Below, one piece after another: positions 7,089 through 14,414 of a DNA stretch of 15,232 nt (its first letter is position 1; the number at the start of each line of letters is the position of its first letter). The position numbers and the translations under genes are program-made. The notes beneath the pieces were generated by a model. It was not told where the DNA came from. It saw only the letters and a program-made list of their open reading frames with translations, and made no database searches. The DNA is from an uncultured Streptococcus sp. (lineage in GTDB: Bacteria; Bacillota; Bacilli; Lactobacillales; Streptococcaceae): NCBI RefSeq assembly GCF_943912555.1, contig NZ_CALTUR010000033.1, positions 1-15,232 on the forward strand. Direction: 5' to 3'.

Positions 7089-7451
7089 CTAGTGCTTCTG
7101 ATTCTTCAAATGTTGAAGGGCTTCCTTGGTCCAAATTGGCATCATTCGTTTAAGAGGAGCAAAGCCGTAGTTAAAACGGTCGCTTGAAAAGCGTCGCCGT
7201 CTCGGAAACTGGTGCTTTTCTTCCTCCAAAGTGCGGATAGAAAGGCTGGCTTTCCCTGTAAATTCATCTAAATCCACTACTTGAACTTGAACCTCTTCAT
7301 CGACTTTCAAGGCTTCATGAATATTTTCAATAAAGCCTGTCCGAATTTCTGAAATGTGAATCAGCCCCGTATCACCCGTCTCTAGCTCAACAAAGGCACC
7401 GTAGGGCTGAATCCCTGTAATACGCCCCTTTAGCTTATCACCGATTTTCAT
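7089..7451 (-). CDS. cvfD: S1-domain RNA-binding protein CvfD (general stress protein 13 family)
   Basis: This 120-residue protein has one S1 domain at residues 1-75 (MKIGDKLKGRITGIQPYGAF, GLIHISEI, ending KASLSIR) followed by a very basic tail with PRRRRF (83-88) and a terminal HLKNQKH. This layout matches Bacillus YugI/GSP13 and the pneumococcal protein named CvfD, reported as a pleiotropic post-transcriptional regulator. It probably binds RNA or ribosomes in the cytoplasm. ATG at 7451 is chosen because it starts the S1 domain and sits one base after the upstream stop codon, with GAGG inside the end of the upstream gene; an in-frame ATG nine codons earlier would only add an uncharacteristic extension. 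It is co-transcribed and translationally coupled with the HAD/cyclophilin fusion. Confidence 0.85.
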   Translation of the reverse strand: MKIGDKLKGRITGIQPYGAFVELETGDTGLIHISEIRTGFIENIHEALKVDEEVQVQVVDLDEFTGKASLSIRTLEEEKHQFPRRRRFSSDRFNYGFAPLKRMMPIWTKEALQHLKNQKH

Positions 7452-7452
7452 C

Positions 7453-8853
7453 TTAGTCCTCGATTTCAATTGTTTCAATCACAACATCTTCAACTGGCTT
7501 GTCCATAGCTCCTGTCTCAACAGAAGCAATGGCATCCAAGACAGCGTAAGAAACTTCATCAGCTAGCTGACCAAATACAGTGTGACGGCGGTCTAAGTGA
7601 GGAGTTCCACCTTGGTTGGCATAGATTTCTGCGATCGGTTCTGGCCAACCACCACGAGCAATTTCTTTCTTAGAATAAGGCAAATGTTGATTTTGCACGA
7701 TAAAGAACTGGCTGCCGTTGGTATTTGGACCAGCATTGGCCATAGAAAGGGCTCCACGGATATTGTAAAGTTCTTCTGAGAATTCATCCTCAAATGATTC
7801 GCCGTAGATTGACTCGCCACCCATACCAGTTCCAGTTGGGTCTCCACCTTGAATCATAAAGTCCTTGATAATACGGTGGAAAATGACACCATCATAGTAA
7901 CCATCTTTTGAAAGAGCTACAAAGTTAGCCACTGTTTTAGGAGCATGTTCAGGGAAAAGCTTGATACGCAAGCCTCCGTGATTGGTCTTAATAGTCGCGA
8001 TAGGACCTTCTACTGTTTCAATATCTACTTGTGGGAAATGCAATTCTTTTTCTACCATACCAAATCCTTCTAAGGCATCAAAAATGCCATCTTCTTCTAA
8101 TGTTTTTGTTATATAATCTGCTTTTTCTTTGATGTTATCATGAGAAATTCCCATGGCAACGCTGATTCCAGCATAATCAAAGAGTTCCAAGTCATTCAGC
8201 CCATCTCCAAAGACCATGACGTTCTCTGGTTTCAAGCCTAGATATTCCACAACCTGTTCCACACCCGTCGCTTTGGAACCTGAAATCGGCACAATATCAG
8301 ACGAATGCTCATGCCAACGAACCATGCGAAGTTTGTCTGAGAGACTGTCAGGCAAGCGTAAATCATCCCCCTTATCTTCAAAAGTCCACATCTGATAGAT
8401 GTCTTCTTTTTCATGGAAATCTGGATCCACATCCAAGTCGGGATAAATTGGATTGATGGCCTCACTCATCATATCGGTGCGAGTCGACAACTTAGCATTA
8501 TGACTACCAACCAAGCCATACTCTATTTGCTCTTGCTTGGCCCAAGAGATATACTCCTCAACATCTGACTTATCAATCTGATGTTGATAAATAACCTGAC
8601 CTTTTTTATCTTCGATATAAGCCCCATTTAAGGTCACAAAAAAGTCAGGCTTGAGTTCACGAATCTCTGGTACAACACCAAAAATCCCCCGTCCAGAAGC
8701 AATACCCGTCAAAATTCCTTTCTCACGTAATTGCTTAAAAACAGTTGGGATTGAAGACGGAATAAAACCAGTCTTGGAATTTCGCAAGGTATCATCAATA
8801 TCAAAAAAGACAATCTTTATCTTCTTTGCCTTGTATCTTAATTTGGCATCCAT
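7453..8853 (-). CDS. Fusion: Cof-type HAD phosphatase + cyclophilin peptidyl-prolyl isomerase
   Basis: This 466-residue protein has two complete enzyme domains. Residues 12-265 form a Cof/IIB HAD hydrolase: FFDIDDTL with nucleophile Asp18 and acid Asp20, SGRG (53-56), Lys194 in GSKATG, and GDGLND (216-221). Residues about 275-466 form a cyclophilin: FHRI with catalytic Arg327, FMIQGGDPTGTG (332-343), NTNGSQFFI (377-385) and RRHTVFGQL (422-430). No signal peptide is present, so it is cytoplasmic, unlike the surface lipoprotein SlrA. The fusion is known in streptococcal annotations as a Cof family/PPIase protein, so it is probably not an assembly artefact. The start follows AGAGG. It has its own extended -10 promoter and overlaps the regulation of cvfD. 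The HAD substrate is unknown, probably a phosphorylated metabolite or cofactor. Confidence 0.92.
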   Translation of the reverse strand: MDAKLRYKAKKIKIVFFDIDDTLRNSKTGFIPSSIPTVFKQLREKGILTGIASGRGIFGVVPEIRELKPDFFVTLNGAYIEDKKGQVIYQHQIDKSDVEEYISWAKQEQIEYGLVGSHNAKLSTRTDMMSEAINPIYPDLDVDPDFHEKEDIYQMWTFEDKGDDLRLPDSLSDKLRMVRWHEHSSDIVPISGSKATGVEQVVEYLGLKPENVMVFGDGLNDLELFDYAGISVAMGISHDNIKEKADYITKTLEEDGIFDALEGFGMVEKELHFPQVDIETVEGPIATIKTNHGGLRIKLFPEHAPKTVANFVALSKDGYYDGVIFHRIIKDFMIQGGDPTGTGMGGESIYGESFEDEFSEELYNIRGALSMANAGPNTNGSQFFIVQNQHLPYSKKEIARGGWPEPIAEIYANQGGTPHLDRRHTVFGQLADEVSYAVLDAIASVETGAMDKPVEDVVIETIEIED

Positions 8854-8883
8854 CTCACTACCTCTTTCAATCTAACTCTTTCC

Positions 8884-8892
8884 ATTATACCA
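8884..8892 (-). promoter_or_regulatory. Extended -10 promoter of the HAD/cyclophilin gene
   Basis: TGGTATAAT on the - strand, with no convincing -35 at 17 bp. The predicted leader is about 24 nt and includes the AGAGG ribosome site. Confidence 0.65.
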
Positions 8893-8990
8893 TAAAGTAG
8901 CTAAATCCCCTATTTTCAAAAAGTTTCCAGTTTTATTCTAAGTCCTTGGATGAGAAAAGAGACATGTTTATGAAAAAGTCCAGCCAAATT

Positions 8991-9138
8991 CAACTCGACT
9001 TCTCATTCCAGAACTCATGAAAAAAAGACCCATTGGGGGTCTGAAAAAGAGGTCCACTGGACCCCAACTCGCTCTTTCATTTCAAGTCTCGTGAAAAAAA
9101 GACCCACTCGGGTCTGAAAAAGAGGTCCGCCCGGACCT
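8991..9138. repeat. Two 74-bp tandem copies of a double-hairpin terminator
   Basis: Copy 1 (8991-9064) and copy 2 (9065-9138) both begin CAACTCG and contain GAAAAAAAGACCC, a GGGTCT arm, GAAAAAGAGGTCC and a GGACC arm in the same order. Stems are conserved while loops differ. A weaker, degenerate third copy may precede them at about 8917-8990. The stretch between the HAD/cyclophilin promoter and rpsR otherwise holds no gene. Confidence 0.8.
9020..9063 (-). terminator. Second, duplicated terminator pair
   Basis: GGTCC, loop AGT, GGACC (9051-9063), then AGACCC, loop CCAAT, GGGTCT (9026-9042) followed by a T run (9020-9025). These are the counterparts of the hairpins next to rpsR, in the adjacent repeat copy. 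Confidence 0.75.
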
Positions 9139-9144
9139 CTTTTT
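9094..9144 (-). terminator. Terminator pair after rpsR
   Basis: On the - strand the first hairpin is AAAAAGAGGTCC, loop GGGC, GGACCTCTTTTT (9117-9144), touching the rpsR stop codon. It is followed at once by AGACCC, loop GAGT, GGGTCT and a run of T (9094-9115). Both look like strong intrinsic terminators. Confidence 0.88.
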
Positions 9145-9383
9145 TAATCTTCGTTTACGAAAGGCATCAAAGCCATTACGCGAGCGCGTTTGATAGCTGT
9201 TGTTACTTTACGTTGGTTTTTAGCTGAAGTTCCTGTTACACGACGAGGAAGGATTTTCCCACGTTCTGAAACGAAACGGCTAAGAAGCTCAGTATCTTTG
9301 TAATCAACATATTCAATTTTGTTTGCTGCGATGTAATCAACTTTTTTACGGCGTTTGAATCCGCCACGACGTTGTTGAGCCAT
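9144..9383 (-). CDS. rpsR: 30S ribosomal protein S18
   Basis: This 79-residue basic protein opens [15 protein letters not shown] and contains [21 protein letters not shown] and the S18 signature [20 protein letters not shown]18 binds 16S rRNA in the platform of the small subunit as a heterodimer with S6, whose gene is first in this operon. The start follows AAAGGAG. It lies 31 bases after ssb and is followed directly by two terminator pairs. Confidence 0.97.
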   Translation of the reverse strand: MAQQRRGGFKRRKKVDYIAANKIEYVDYKDTELLSRFVSERGKILPRRVTGTSAKNQRKVTTAIKRARVMALMPFVNED

Positions 9384-9414
9384 GTTTTTTCTCCTTTATA
9401 ATTTTAGTTGTCCA

Positions 9415-9885
9415 TTAGAATGGTAAATCATCATCTGAAATATCCAATGGATTTGTTGCTCCAAATGGATTTTCATCACGTGAAAAGTCTGGTACTGAAT
9501 TTGTAGGCGCTGAATAGTTTGCAGTTGGTGCAGAGTAAGCTCCACCTGTATGACCCTCACGCACACTACGGCTTTCCAACATTTGGAAATTCTCAGCCAC
9601 GACCTCTGTCACGTAGACACGTTGTCCTTGCTGGTTATCGTAACTACGAGTCTGGATACGACCTGTCACCCCGATAAGTGAGCCTTTTTTAGCCCAATTA
9701 GCTAGGTTTTCAGCCTGTTGGCGCCACATAACGACATTGATAAAATCAGCCTCACGTTCGCCATTTTGACTCTTAAATGTACGGTTTACTGCAAGAGTAA
9801 AAGTCGCAACTGCTACATTTGATGGGGTATAACGCAACTCAGCGTCACGTGTCATACGCCCTACAAGTACAACATTGTTAATCAT
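9415..9885 (-). CDS. ssb: Single-stranded DNA-binding protein (housekeeping SSB)
   Basis: This 156-residue protein has an N-terminal OB fold (about 1-105: [50 protein letters not shown]), a Pro/Ser/Asn-rich linker, and the acidic tip DISDDDLPF (148-156) that recruits replication and repair partners. The rpsF-ssb-rpsR context and full length identify it as the essential housekeeping SSB (SsbA), not the shorter competence-induced paralogue SsbB. The start follows AAGGT eleven bases after rpsF. Confidence 0.96.
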   Translation of the reverse strand: MINNVVLVGRMTRDAELRYTPSNVAVATFTLAVNRTFKSQNGEREADFINVVMWRQQAENLANWAKKGSLIGVTGRIQTRSYDNQQGQRVYVTEVVAENFQMLESRSVREGHTGGAYSAPTANYSAPTNSVPDFSRDENPFGATNPLDISDDDLPF

Positions 9886-9896
9886 AGTTTACCTTC

Positions 9897-10187
9897 TTAC
9901 GCGTCAGTTTTGACGATCATGTGACGAAGAATGTCAGCGTTAATTTTTGAAAGACGGTCAAACTCTTTAAGAGCTGCATCGTCGTTTGCTTCAACGTTAA
10001 CGATGTGGTAAAGTCCTTCACGGAAATCTTTGATTTCGTATGCAAGACGACGTTTTTCCCAAGTTTTTGATTCAACAACAGTTGCACCATTGTCAGTCAA
10101 AATAGAGTCAAAACGTGCTACCAAAGCGTTTTTAGCTTCTTCTTCAATGTTTGGACGAATAATATAAAGAATTTCGTATTTAGCCAT
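9897..10187 (-). CDS. rpsF: 30S ribosomal protein S6
   Basis: This 96-residue protein has the S6 pattern: [18 protein letters not shown], the basic segment [26 protein letters not shown], and [16 protein letters not shown] near the end. S6 partners S18 on the small-subunit platform. The gene is first of three and has a strong ribosome site AAGGAGGAA. The leader of about 67 nt is structured and may mediate autoregulation by S6:S18. Confidence 0.97.
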   Translation of the reverse strand: MAKYEILYIIRPNIEEEAKNALVARFDSILTDNGATVVESKTWEKRRLAYEIKDFREGLYHIVNVEANDDAALKEFDRLSKINADILRHMIVKTDA

Positions 10188-10204
10188 TGATATGTTCCTC
10201 CTTT

Positions 10205-10255
10205 TGGTCTAATGACCCCAAGACTTTGCAAGGGGTAAGTGAGGTTCGCTCACAA
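10205..10255 (-). promoter_or_regulatory. Structured 5' leader of rpsF-ssb-rpsR
   Basis: The leader holds GTGAG/CTCAC around a 5-base loop (10239-10253), ACCCC/GGGGT around a 12-base loop (10215-10236) and GGTC/GACC (10205-10216), the last overlapping the second. Ribosomal operons of this type are autoregulated by S6:S18 in other bacteria. The CCG loop typical of that motif is not obvious here, so the function is inferred. Confidence 0.4.
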
Positions 10256-10261
10256 TAAACT

Positions 10262-10290
10262 ATTATACTAGAAAACATTTTTTTACGCAA
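10262..10290 (-). promoter_or_regulatory. Promoter of rpsF operon
   Basis: TTGCGT (10285-10290), 17 bp, perfect TATAAT (10262-10267). It lies just downstream of the asnS terminator. Confidence 0.75.
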
Positions 10291-10309
10291 GTAAAAACTC
10301 TGGAATTCG

Positions 10310-10332
10310 AAAAAACGCCACATGGGCGTTTT
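10310..10332 (-). terminator. Terminator of the ypmB-aspC-asnS operon
   Basis: AAAACGCC, loop CATGT, GGCGTTTT on the - strand, followed by T residues to 10310. It begins eight bases after the asnS stop codon. Confidence 0.88.
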
Positions 10333-10339
10333 CCTGTTC

Positions 10340-11683
10340 TTATGGTTTAATACGGTGCAACATACGTGGGAATGGAATAGCTTCACGGATGTGTTTTGTT
10401 CCTGCTGCGAAGGTTACCATACGTTCAATACCGATACCAAAGCCACCGTGTGGTACAGTACCGTATTTACGAAGGTCAAGGTAAAATTCATACTCTGTAC
10501 GATCCATGCCAAGTTCATCCATCTTAGCAACTAATGCATCATAGTCTTCCTCACGCGTAGATCCACCGATGATTTCTCCATATCCTTCTGGTGCAAGCAA
10601 GTCTGCACAGAGCACGCGCTCTGGATTTCCAGGGACTGGTTTCATGTAGAAGGCCTTGATGGCTGCTGGGTAGTTCATGACAAATGTTGGCACACCAAAG
10701 TGGTTTGAAATCCATGTTTCGTGTGGTGAACCAAAGTCATCGCCATGCTCAAGATGCTCGTAGTCAGCATCTTCATCATTTTCATGTTCTTGCAAAAGGT
10801 CAATGGCTTGATCGTAAGTGATGCGTTTGAATGGCTCTGCAATGTAGCGTTTCAAGAGTTCTGTATCACGTTCCAATGTTTCCAAGGCTTGAGGCGCACG
10901 GTCAAGAACACCTTGAAGAAGAGCTTTTACATAAGCTTCTTGCAAGTCAAGTGATTCATCGTGTGTCAAGTAGGAGTACTCTGCGTCCATCATCCAAAAC
11001 TCAGTCAAGTGACGGCGTGTTTTTGATTTTTCAGCACGAAAAACTGGACCAAAGTCAAAGACACGACCAAGAGCCATCGCACCTGCTTCTAGGTAAAGCT
11101 GACCTGATTGGCTCAAGTAGGCTGGAGTTCCGAAGTAGTCTGTTTCAAAAAGTTCTGTTGAATCTTCTGCCGCATTTCCTGAAAGAATTGGGCTATCAAA
11201 TTTCATGAAGCCGTTCTTGTCGAAGAACTCATAAGTCGCATAGATGATAGCGTTACGGATTTGCATCACCGCTACTTGCTTACGAGAACGGAGCCACAAG
11301 TGACGGTTGTCCATCAAGAAGTCTGTTCCGTGTTCTTTTGGTGTAATTGGGTAGTCTTGAGATTCACCAATCACTTCGATATCTGTGATATCAAGCTCAT
11401 AACCAAACTTAGAACGTTCGTCTTCTTTGACAATCCCTGTCACATAAACAGAAGTTTCTTGGCTCAAGCGTTTGATGACATCAAACTTTTCAGCTCCTAC
11501 TTCTTCACCAAATTTTTCTACAAAGTTTGGTTTAAAGGCTACACCTTGGAAAAAGGCTGTTCCATCACGCAATTGCAAGAAAGCGATTTTTCCTTTTCCT
11601 GATTTGTTGGCAACCCAAGCACCAATCGTCACTTCTTGACCAACATAGTCTTTTACATCAATAATCGTTACACGTTTTGTCAT
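10340..11683 (-). CDS. asnS: Asparaginyl-tRNA synthetase
   Basis: This 447-residue class IIb synthetase charges tRNA-Asn with asparagine. An N-terminal OB-fold anticodon-binding domain (about 15-105, [27 protein letters not shown]) precedes the catalytic domain. The latter has QSGQLYLE (193-200), motif 2 [16 protein letters not shown] (215-230), MMDAEYS (231-237) and motif 3 GIGIERM (416-422). The size is normal for AsnRS and lacks the insertion of bacterial AspRS. The start follows AAGGAAA. The gene sits 25 bases after aspC, the order known from Bacillus (ypmB-aspB-asnS), linking aspartate supply to charging. No T-box leader is visible ahead of the operon. Confidence 0.95.
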   Translation of the reverse strand: MTKRVTIIDVKDYVGQEVTIGAWVANKSGKGKIAFLQLRDGTAFFQGVAFKPNFVEKFGEEVGAEKFDVIKRLSQETSVYVTGIVKEDERSKFGYELDITDIEVIGESQDYPITPKEHGTDFLMDNRHLWLRSRKQVAVMQIRNAIIYATYEFFDKNGFMKFDSPILSGNAAEDSTELFETDYFGTPAYLSQSGQLYLEAGAMALGRVFDFGPVFRAEKSKTRRHLTEFWMMDAEYSYLTHDESLDLQEAYVKALLQGVLDRAPQALETLERDTELLKRYIAEPFKRITYDQAIDLLQEHENDEDADYEHLEHGDDFGSPHETWISNHFGVPTFVMNYPAAIKAFYMKPVPGNPERVLCADLLAPEGYGEIIGGSTREEDYDALVAKMDELGMDRTEYEFYLDLRKYGTVPHGGFGIGIERMVTFAAGTKHIREAIPFPRMLHRIKP

Positions 11684-11708
11684 TATTTTTCCTTATCTTT
11701 TTCTTTTT

Positions 11709-12887
11709 TTATTTTTCCATAAATGCTTTCAAGCGTTTAACAGCTTCTTTAAGCGTGTCTAGGTCCGTCGCATAGCTGAGGCGTACATTTTCTGGCGCTC
11801 CGAATCCTGCTCCTGTTATGAGTGCCAAACCAACTTCCTCAAGAATAGCTGTTGTAAAGTCAGTAACATCCGTATAACCTTTCATCTCCATGGCTTTTTT
11901 AACATTTGGGAAGAGATAGAAGGCTCCTTGTGGCTTAACGACTTCAAAACCAGGGACCTCACATAATAGCGGATAAATGGTATTGAGACGCTCCTCAAAA
12001 GCCTGACGCATGATATCAACAGAATCCTGTGGTCCTGTTAAGGCTTCAATAGCCGCATATTGTGAAACAGCAGTTAGGTTAGAAGTTGTTTGACCTGTCA
12101 ATTTGCTCATAGCAGCAATGATTTCTGGATCACCCACTGCATAACCTACCCGCCAACCTGTCATGGCATAAGCTTTTGATACACCGTTAATGACAATGGT
12201 TTGCTTACGAATTGCTTCTGATAGACTTGAGATTGGAACAAATTCATTTCCATTATAAACAAGGCGACCGTATATATCATCAGCTAAAATCAGAATGTCA
12301 TGCTCAACTGCCCAATTTCCGATAGCTAGTAATTCTTCACGAGTATAAATCATACCAGTCGGATTAGATGGTGAATTAAGAACCAAAACCTTTGTCTTAT
12401 CTGTCCTAACTAGTTCTAGTTGAACCACCGTAACTTTAAAATCATTGTCTTCTTTGGCTTGAACAAAAACTGGAAGCCCTTCTGCCATCTTGACCTGGTC
12501 TCCATAACTAACCCAGTATGGAGTTGGAATAATAACCTCATCTAAAGGATTAATTACAGCCATAAAGAAGGTATAGAGGGAAAACTTGGCACCTGTAGCA
12601 AAGGTAACCTCATTACTTGCGACAGAATAGCCATAGTAGCGCTCGAAGTAGGTATTCACTGCAGCTTTTAATTCTGGTAGACCTGAAGCTACTGTATAGA
12701 AGGAAGCCTGTCCTTCTCGAATAGCTTTAACTGCTGCATCCTGAATATTTTCAGGGGTGTGAAAATCTGGTTGTCCCAAGGTCAAGAAAAGGACATCCTT
12801 ACCTTGAGCTTTTAATTTTTTTGCTCTCGCATCACTAGCTAGAGTGACACTTTCTTCCATTTCTAAAACACGCTTGGATAGTTTCAT
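11709..12887 (-). CDS. aspC: Pyridoxal-phosphate aminotransferase, aspartate aminotransferase type
   Basis: This 392-residue class I/II (fold type I, subgroup Ib-like) aminotransferase has LGQPDFHTP (38-45), the PLP-contact residues Asn175 in NSPSNPTG and Asp204-Tyr206 in ADDIYG, the Schiff-base Lys238 in SKAYAMTGWRVGY, and the carboxylate-binding Arg369 in NVRLSYA. It most likely converts oxaloacetate and glutamate to aspartate and 2-oxoglutarate; the exact amino-acid range cannot be read from sequence. ATG overlaps the stop of the upstream gene as ATGA behind a strong GGAGG, so translation is coupled. The neighbouring asnS supports a role in the aspartate/asparagine pathway. Confidence 0.9.
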   Translation of the reverse strand: MKLSKRVLEMEESVTLASDARAKKLKAQGKDVLFLTLGQPDFHTPENIQDAAVKAIREGQASFYTVASGLPELKAAVNTYFERYYGYSVASNEVTFATGAKFSLYTFFMAVINPLDEVIIPTPYWVSYGDQVKMAEGLPVFVQAKEDNDFKVTVVQLELVRTDKTKVLVLNSPSNPTGMIYTREELLAIGNWAVEHDILILADDIYGRLVYNGNEFVPISSLSEAIRKQTIVINGVSKAYAMTGWRVGYAVGDPEIIAAMSKLTGQTTSNLTAVSQYAAIEALTGPQDSVDIMRQAFEERLNTIYPLLCEVPGFEVVKPQGAFYLFPNVKKAMEMKGYTDVTDFTTAILEEVGLALITGAGFGAPENVRLSYATDLDTLKEAVKRLKAFMEK

Positions 12888-13372
12888 AAGCCCTCCTTAT
12901 TGACCAATGCTCCTGTTTCAAAATCTACTAGATAAAAATCAGTTCCTGACTTAACTTCCCAAATTGGCTTGTCTTGATAACGACCAAAGGTAATCTTGTC
13001 AATCTCGCCAGCTCCTTTTTCCTTAGAAACAGCTTCTGCTTTTTCTTGTGAAACACCCTGATTTAGCTGATAAACGTAAATCTTATGGTCATCTCTTCCA
13101 ATCAGGACAGCAAGCGATTCTTGCTGTTTATTACGACCAAGAACGCTGTAATAAGATTCCAAGCCATTATATAAATCAACCTGATCAGCCTGCTCTAATC
13201 CTGCATACTGCTGAGCTAATTTTTCTCCTTCACTTTTAGCTGTTTGATAGGGTTTCATACCGAGAGAAACCAGATACAGAAAGGAAGCACTGATAACCAC
13301 AAATAAAATCGTCATCCCTAGACCATACTGCCACAGTAGATTATTTTTTGCTTTGTTTTGTCTTTTTTTCAC
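12884..13372 (-). CDS. YpmB-like DUF5590 membrane-anchored protein
   Basis: This 162-residue protein has a Lys-rich cytoplasmic tail (MKKRQNKAKNN), one membrane segment at about 15-38 and an extracytoplasmic domain with the YpmB-like pattern DDHKIYVYQLNQGVSQEKA (the first half of a PepSY-like fold), ending in WEVKSG and FETGALVNKEG. The function is unknown. It precedes aspC and asnS as ypmB does in Bacillus. The start is GTG, with the -10 box only six bases upstream and no ribosome site, so a leaderless GTG mRNA is predicted. The next candidate, ATG at codon 20, would cut into the membrane segment and has no good ribosome site. Confidence 0.8.
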   Translation of the reverse strand: MKKRQNKAKNNLLWQYGLGMTILFVVISASFLYLVSLGMKPYQTAKSEGEKLAQQYAGLEQADQVDLYNGLESYYSVLGRNKQQESLAVLIGRDDHKIYVYQLNQGVSQEKAEAVSKEKGAGEIDKITFGRYQDKPIWEVKSGTDFYLVDFETGALVNKEGL

Positions 13373-13378
13373 TCGTCT

Positions 13379-13407
13379 ATTTTACCATCTATTGGGCTTT
13401 ATTACAA
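13379..13407 (-). promoter_or_regulatory. Promoter of ypmB-aspC-asnS, predicted leaderless
   Basis: TTGTAA (13402-13407), 17 bp, TAAAAT (13379-13384), with TGG before the -10 box. The GTG start codon lies six bases further on. Confidence 0.72.
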
Positions 13408-13461
13408 GCGAATGCAAGAACAAACCTATATTATTTCTTCCTTCAAAGCAAACCAGAATCC

Positions 13462-13503
13462 AAAGTAAGCAGTTCTTACTTTTCTAGTAGCAAGTGACTA
13501 GAA
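13462..13503. repeat. Two adjacent inverted repeats in the ypmB/FMN-reductase intergenic region
   Basis: AAAGTAAG/CTTACTTT around CAGTT (13462-13482) is followed by TTCTAGT, 8 bp, ACTAGAA (13482-13503). Both are perfect. They lie upstream of a TATAAT at 13516-13521 on the + strand and may be operator sites or a remnant hairpin. Confidence 0.45.
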
Positions 13504-13547
13504 TTTCATCAATTTTATAATTTTCAAATAAACTATGAGCAAACTTC

Positions 13548-13601
13548 TTGCAAGTTCTTTTGCTTTGTTGTAATATATTTTATAACAACGAGAGAATTCT
13601 C
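13548..13601 (+). promoter_or_regulatory. Promoter/operator region of the FMN reductase gene
   Basis: One candidate promoter is TTGCAA (13548-13553), 17 bp, TAATAT (13571-13576); another -10 is TATAAC (13581-13586). An imperfect palindrome with arms GTTGT (13567-13571) and ACAAC (13585-13589) spans the core, and a perfect GAGAATTCTC lies at 13592-13601. This layout suggests repressor control, but the promoter choice is uncertain. Confidence 0.45.
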
Positions 13602-13628
13602 GGAAATTTAAGAAAAAGGAGACACATC

Positions 13629-14177
13629 ATGTCTAAAAAAGTATTATTTATCATCGGATCACTACGTCAAGGTTCTTTCAACCACCAAATGGCCCTCGAA
13701 GCTGAGAAAGTACTTGCTGGTAAAGCGGAAGTTAGCTACCTTGATTATTCAGCCCTTCCTCTCTTCAGCCAAGATTTGGAAGTTCCAACACATCCAGCTG
13801 TAGCGGCTGCTCGTGAAGCGGTTCTCGCTGCAGATGCTATCTGGATCTTCTCCCCAGTCTACAACTTCTCTATCCCTGGAACAGTAAAAAACTTGCTTGA
13901 CTGGCTATCTCGTGCCCTTGACTTGTCTGATACACGTGGCGCTTCTGCCCTTCAAGACAAGTTTGTCACAGTATCGTCTGTAGCCAATGCAGGTCACGAT
14001 CAACTTTTCGCTATTTACAAAGACCTCTTGCCATTCATCCGTACACAAGTCGTTGGTGATTTCACTGCTGCACGTGTTAATGACTCTGCTTGGGTAGACG
14101 GAAAATTGGTTCTTGAAGAAACAGTCTTAAACTCACTTGAGAAACAAGCTCAAGACTTGGTCAATGCGATTCAGTAA
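13629..14177 (+). CDS. NADPH-dependent FMN reductase (flavodoxin-like)
   Basis: This 182-residue flavodoxin-fold oxidoreductase has the FMN phosphate loop GSLRQGSFN (10-18) and PVYNFSIPGTVKNLLDWLSRA (76-96), the signature of the FMN_red family (azoreductase, chromate and quinone reductase YieF/ChrR group). It is probably a cytoplasmic dimer using NAD(P)H to reduce flavin, quinones or xenobiotics; the physiological substrate is not known. ATG at 13629 is chosen because AAAGGAG precedes it by seven bases and the family N-terminus begins exactly there; a longer in-frame ORF covers the promoter. It is monocistronic with its own terminator and palindromes in the promoter. Confidence 0.9.
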   Translation: MSKKVLFIIGSLRQGSFNHQMALEAEKVLAGKAEVSYLDYSALPLFSQDLEVPTHPAVAAAREAVLAADAIWIFSPVYNFSIPGTVKNLLDWLSRALDLSDTRGASALQDKFVTVSSVANAGHDQLFAIYKDLLPFIRTQVVGDFTAARVNDSAWVDGKLVLEETVLNSLEKQAQDLVNAIQ

Positions 14178-14197
14178 AGATATTTTATGACTTTTTG

Positions 14198-14219
14198 CCA
14201 CCCATTTGGGTGGTTTTTT
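14198..14219 (+). terminator. Terminator of the FMN reductase gene
   Basis: CCACCC, loop ATTT, GGGTGG followed by six T residues, 20 bases after the stop codon. Confidence 0.92.
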
Positions 14220-14311
14220 CATGCCTAACTCAACAATCCAGTCTACAGCATAAAATTTTGAAAGAGCCTTTAAAATTAGAAAAACGCATCCTATTAGGTA
14301 TTCAAAAATAC

Positions 14312-14367
14312 AACAACGGCCTTGTACCTCTTCAAATGAGGAACAAAGCCGTTGTTTAATCTTTTTT
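14312..14367. terminator. Large bidirectional terminator hairpin
   Basis: AACAACGGC.TTGT.CCTC (14312-14330) pairs with GAGG.ACAA.GCCGTTGTT (14338-14356) with two single-base mismatches and a 7-base loop. A T run follows on the + side (14361-14367) and TATTTTT on the - side, so it can end the surface-protein transcript. The rest of the 14220-14414 gap shows no gene. Confidence 0.82.
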
Positions 14368-14414
14368 ATTCATTGTCCACTTAACAATAAGCAGTTCATA
14401 TTTTGACTAAATTT

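Noticed and set aside
10831..11208. 125-codon open frame on the + strand
   Set aside because: It lies antisense within asnS and has no family features.
14226..14357. Open frame ending in GLVPLQMRNKAVV, considered as a transposase remnant
   Set aside because: It has no start codon or ribosome site, and most of its end is the terminator hairpin; no transposase motif could be recognised.
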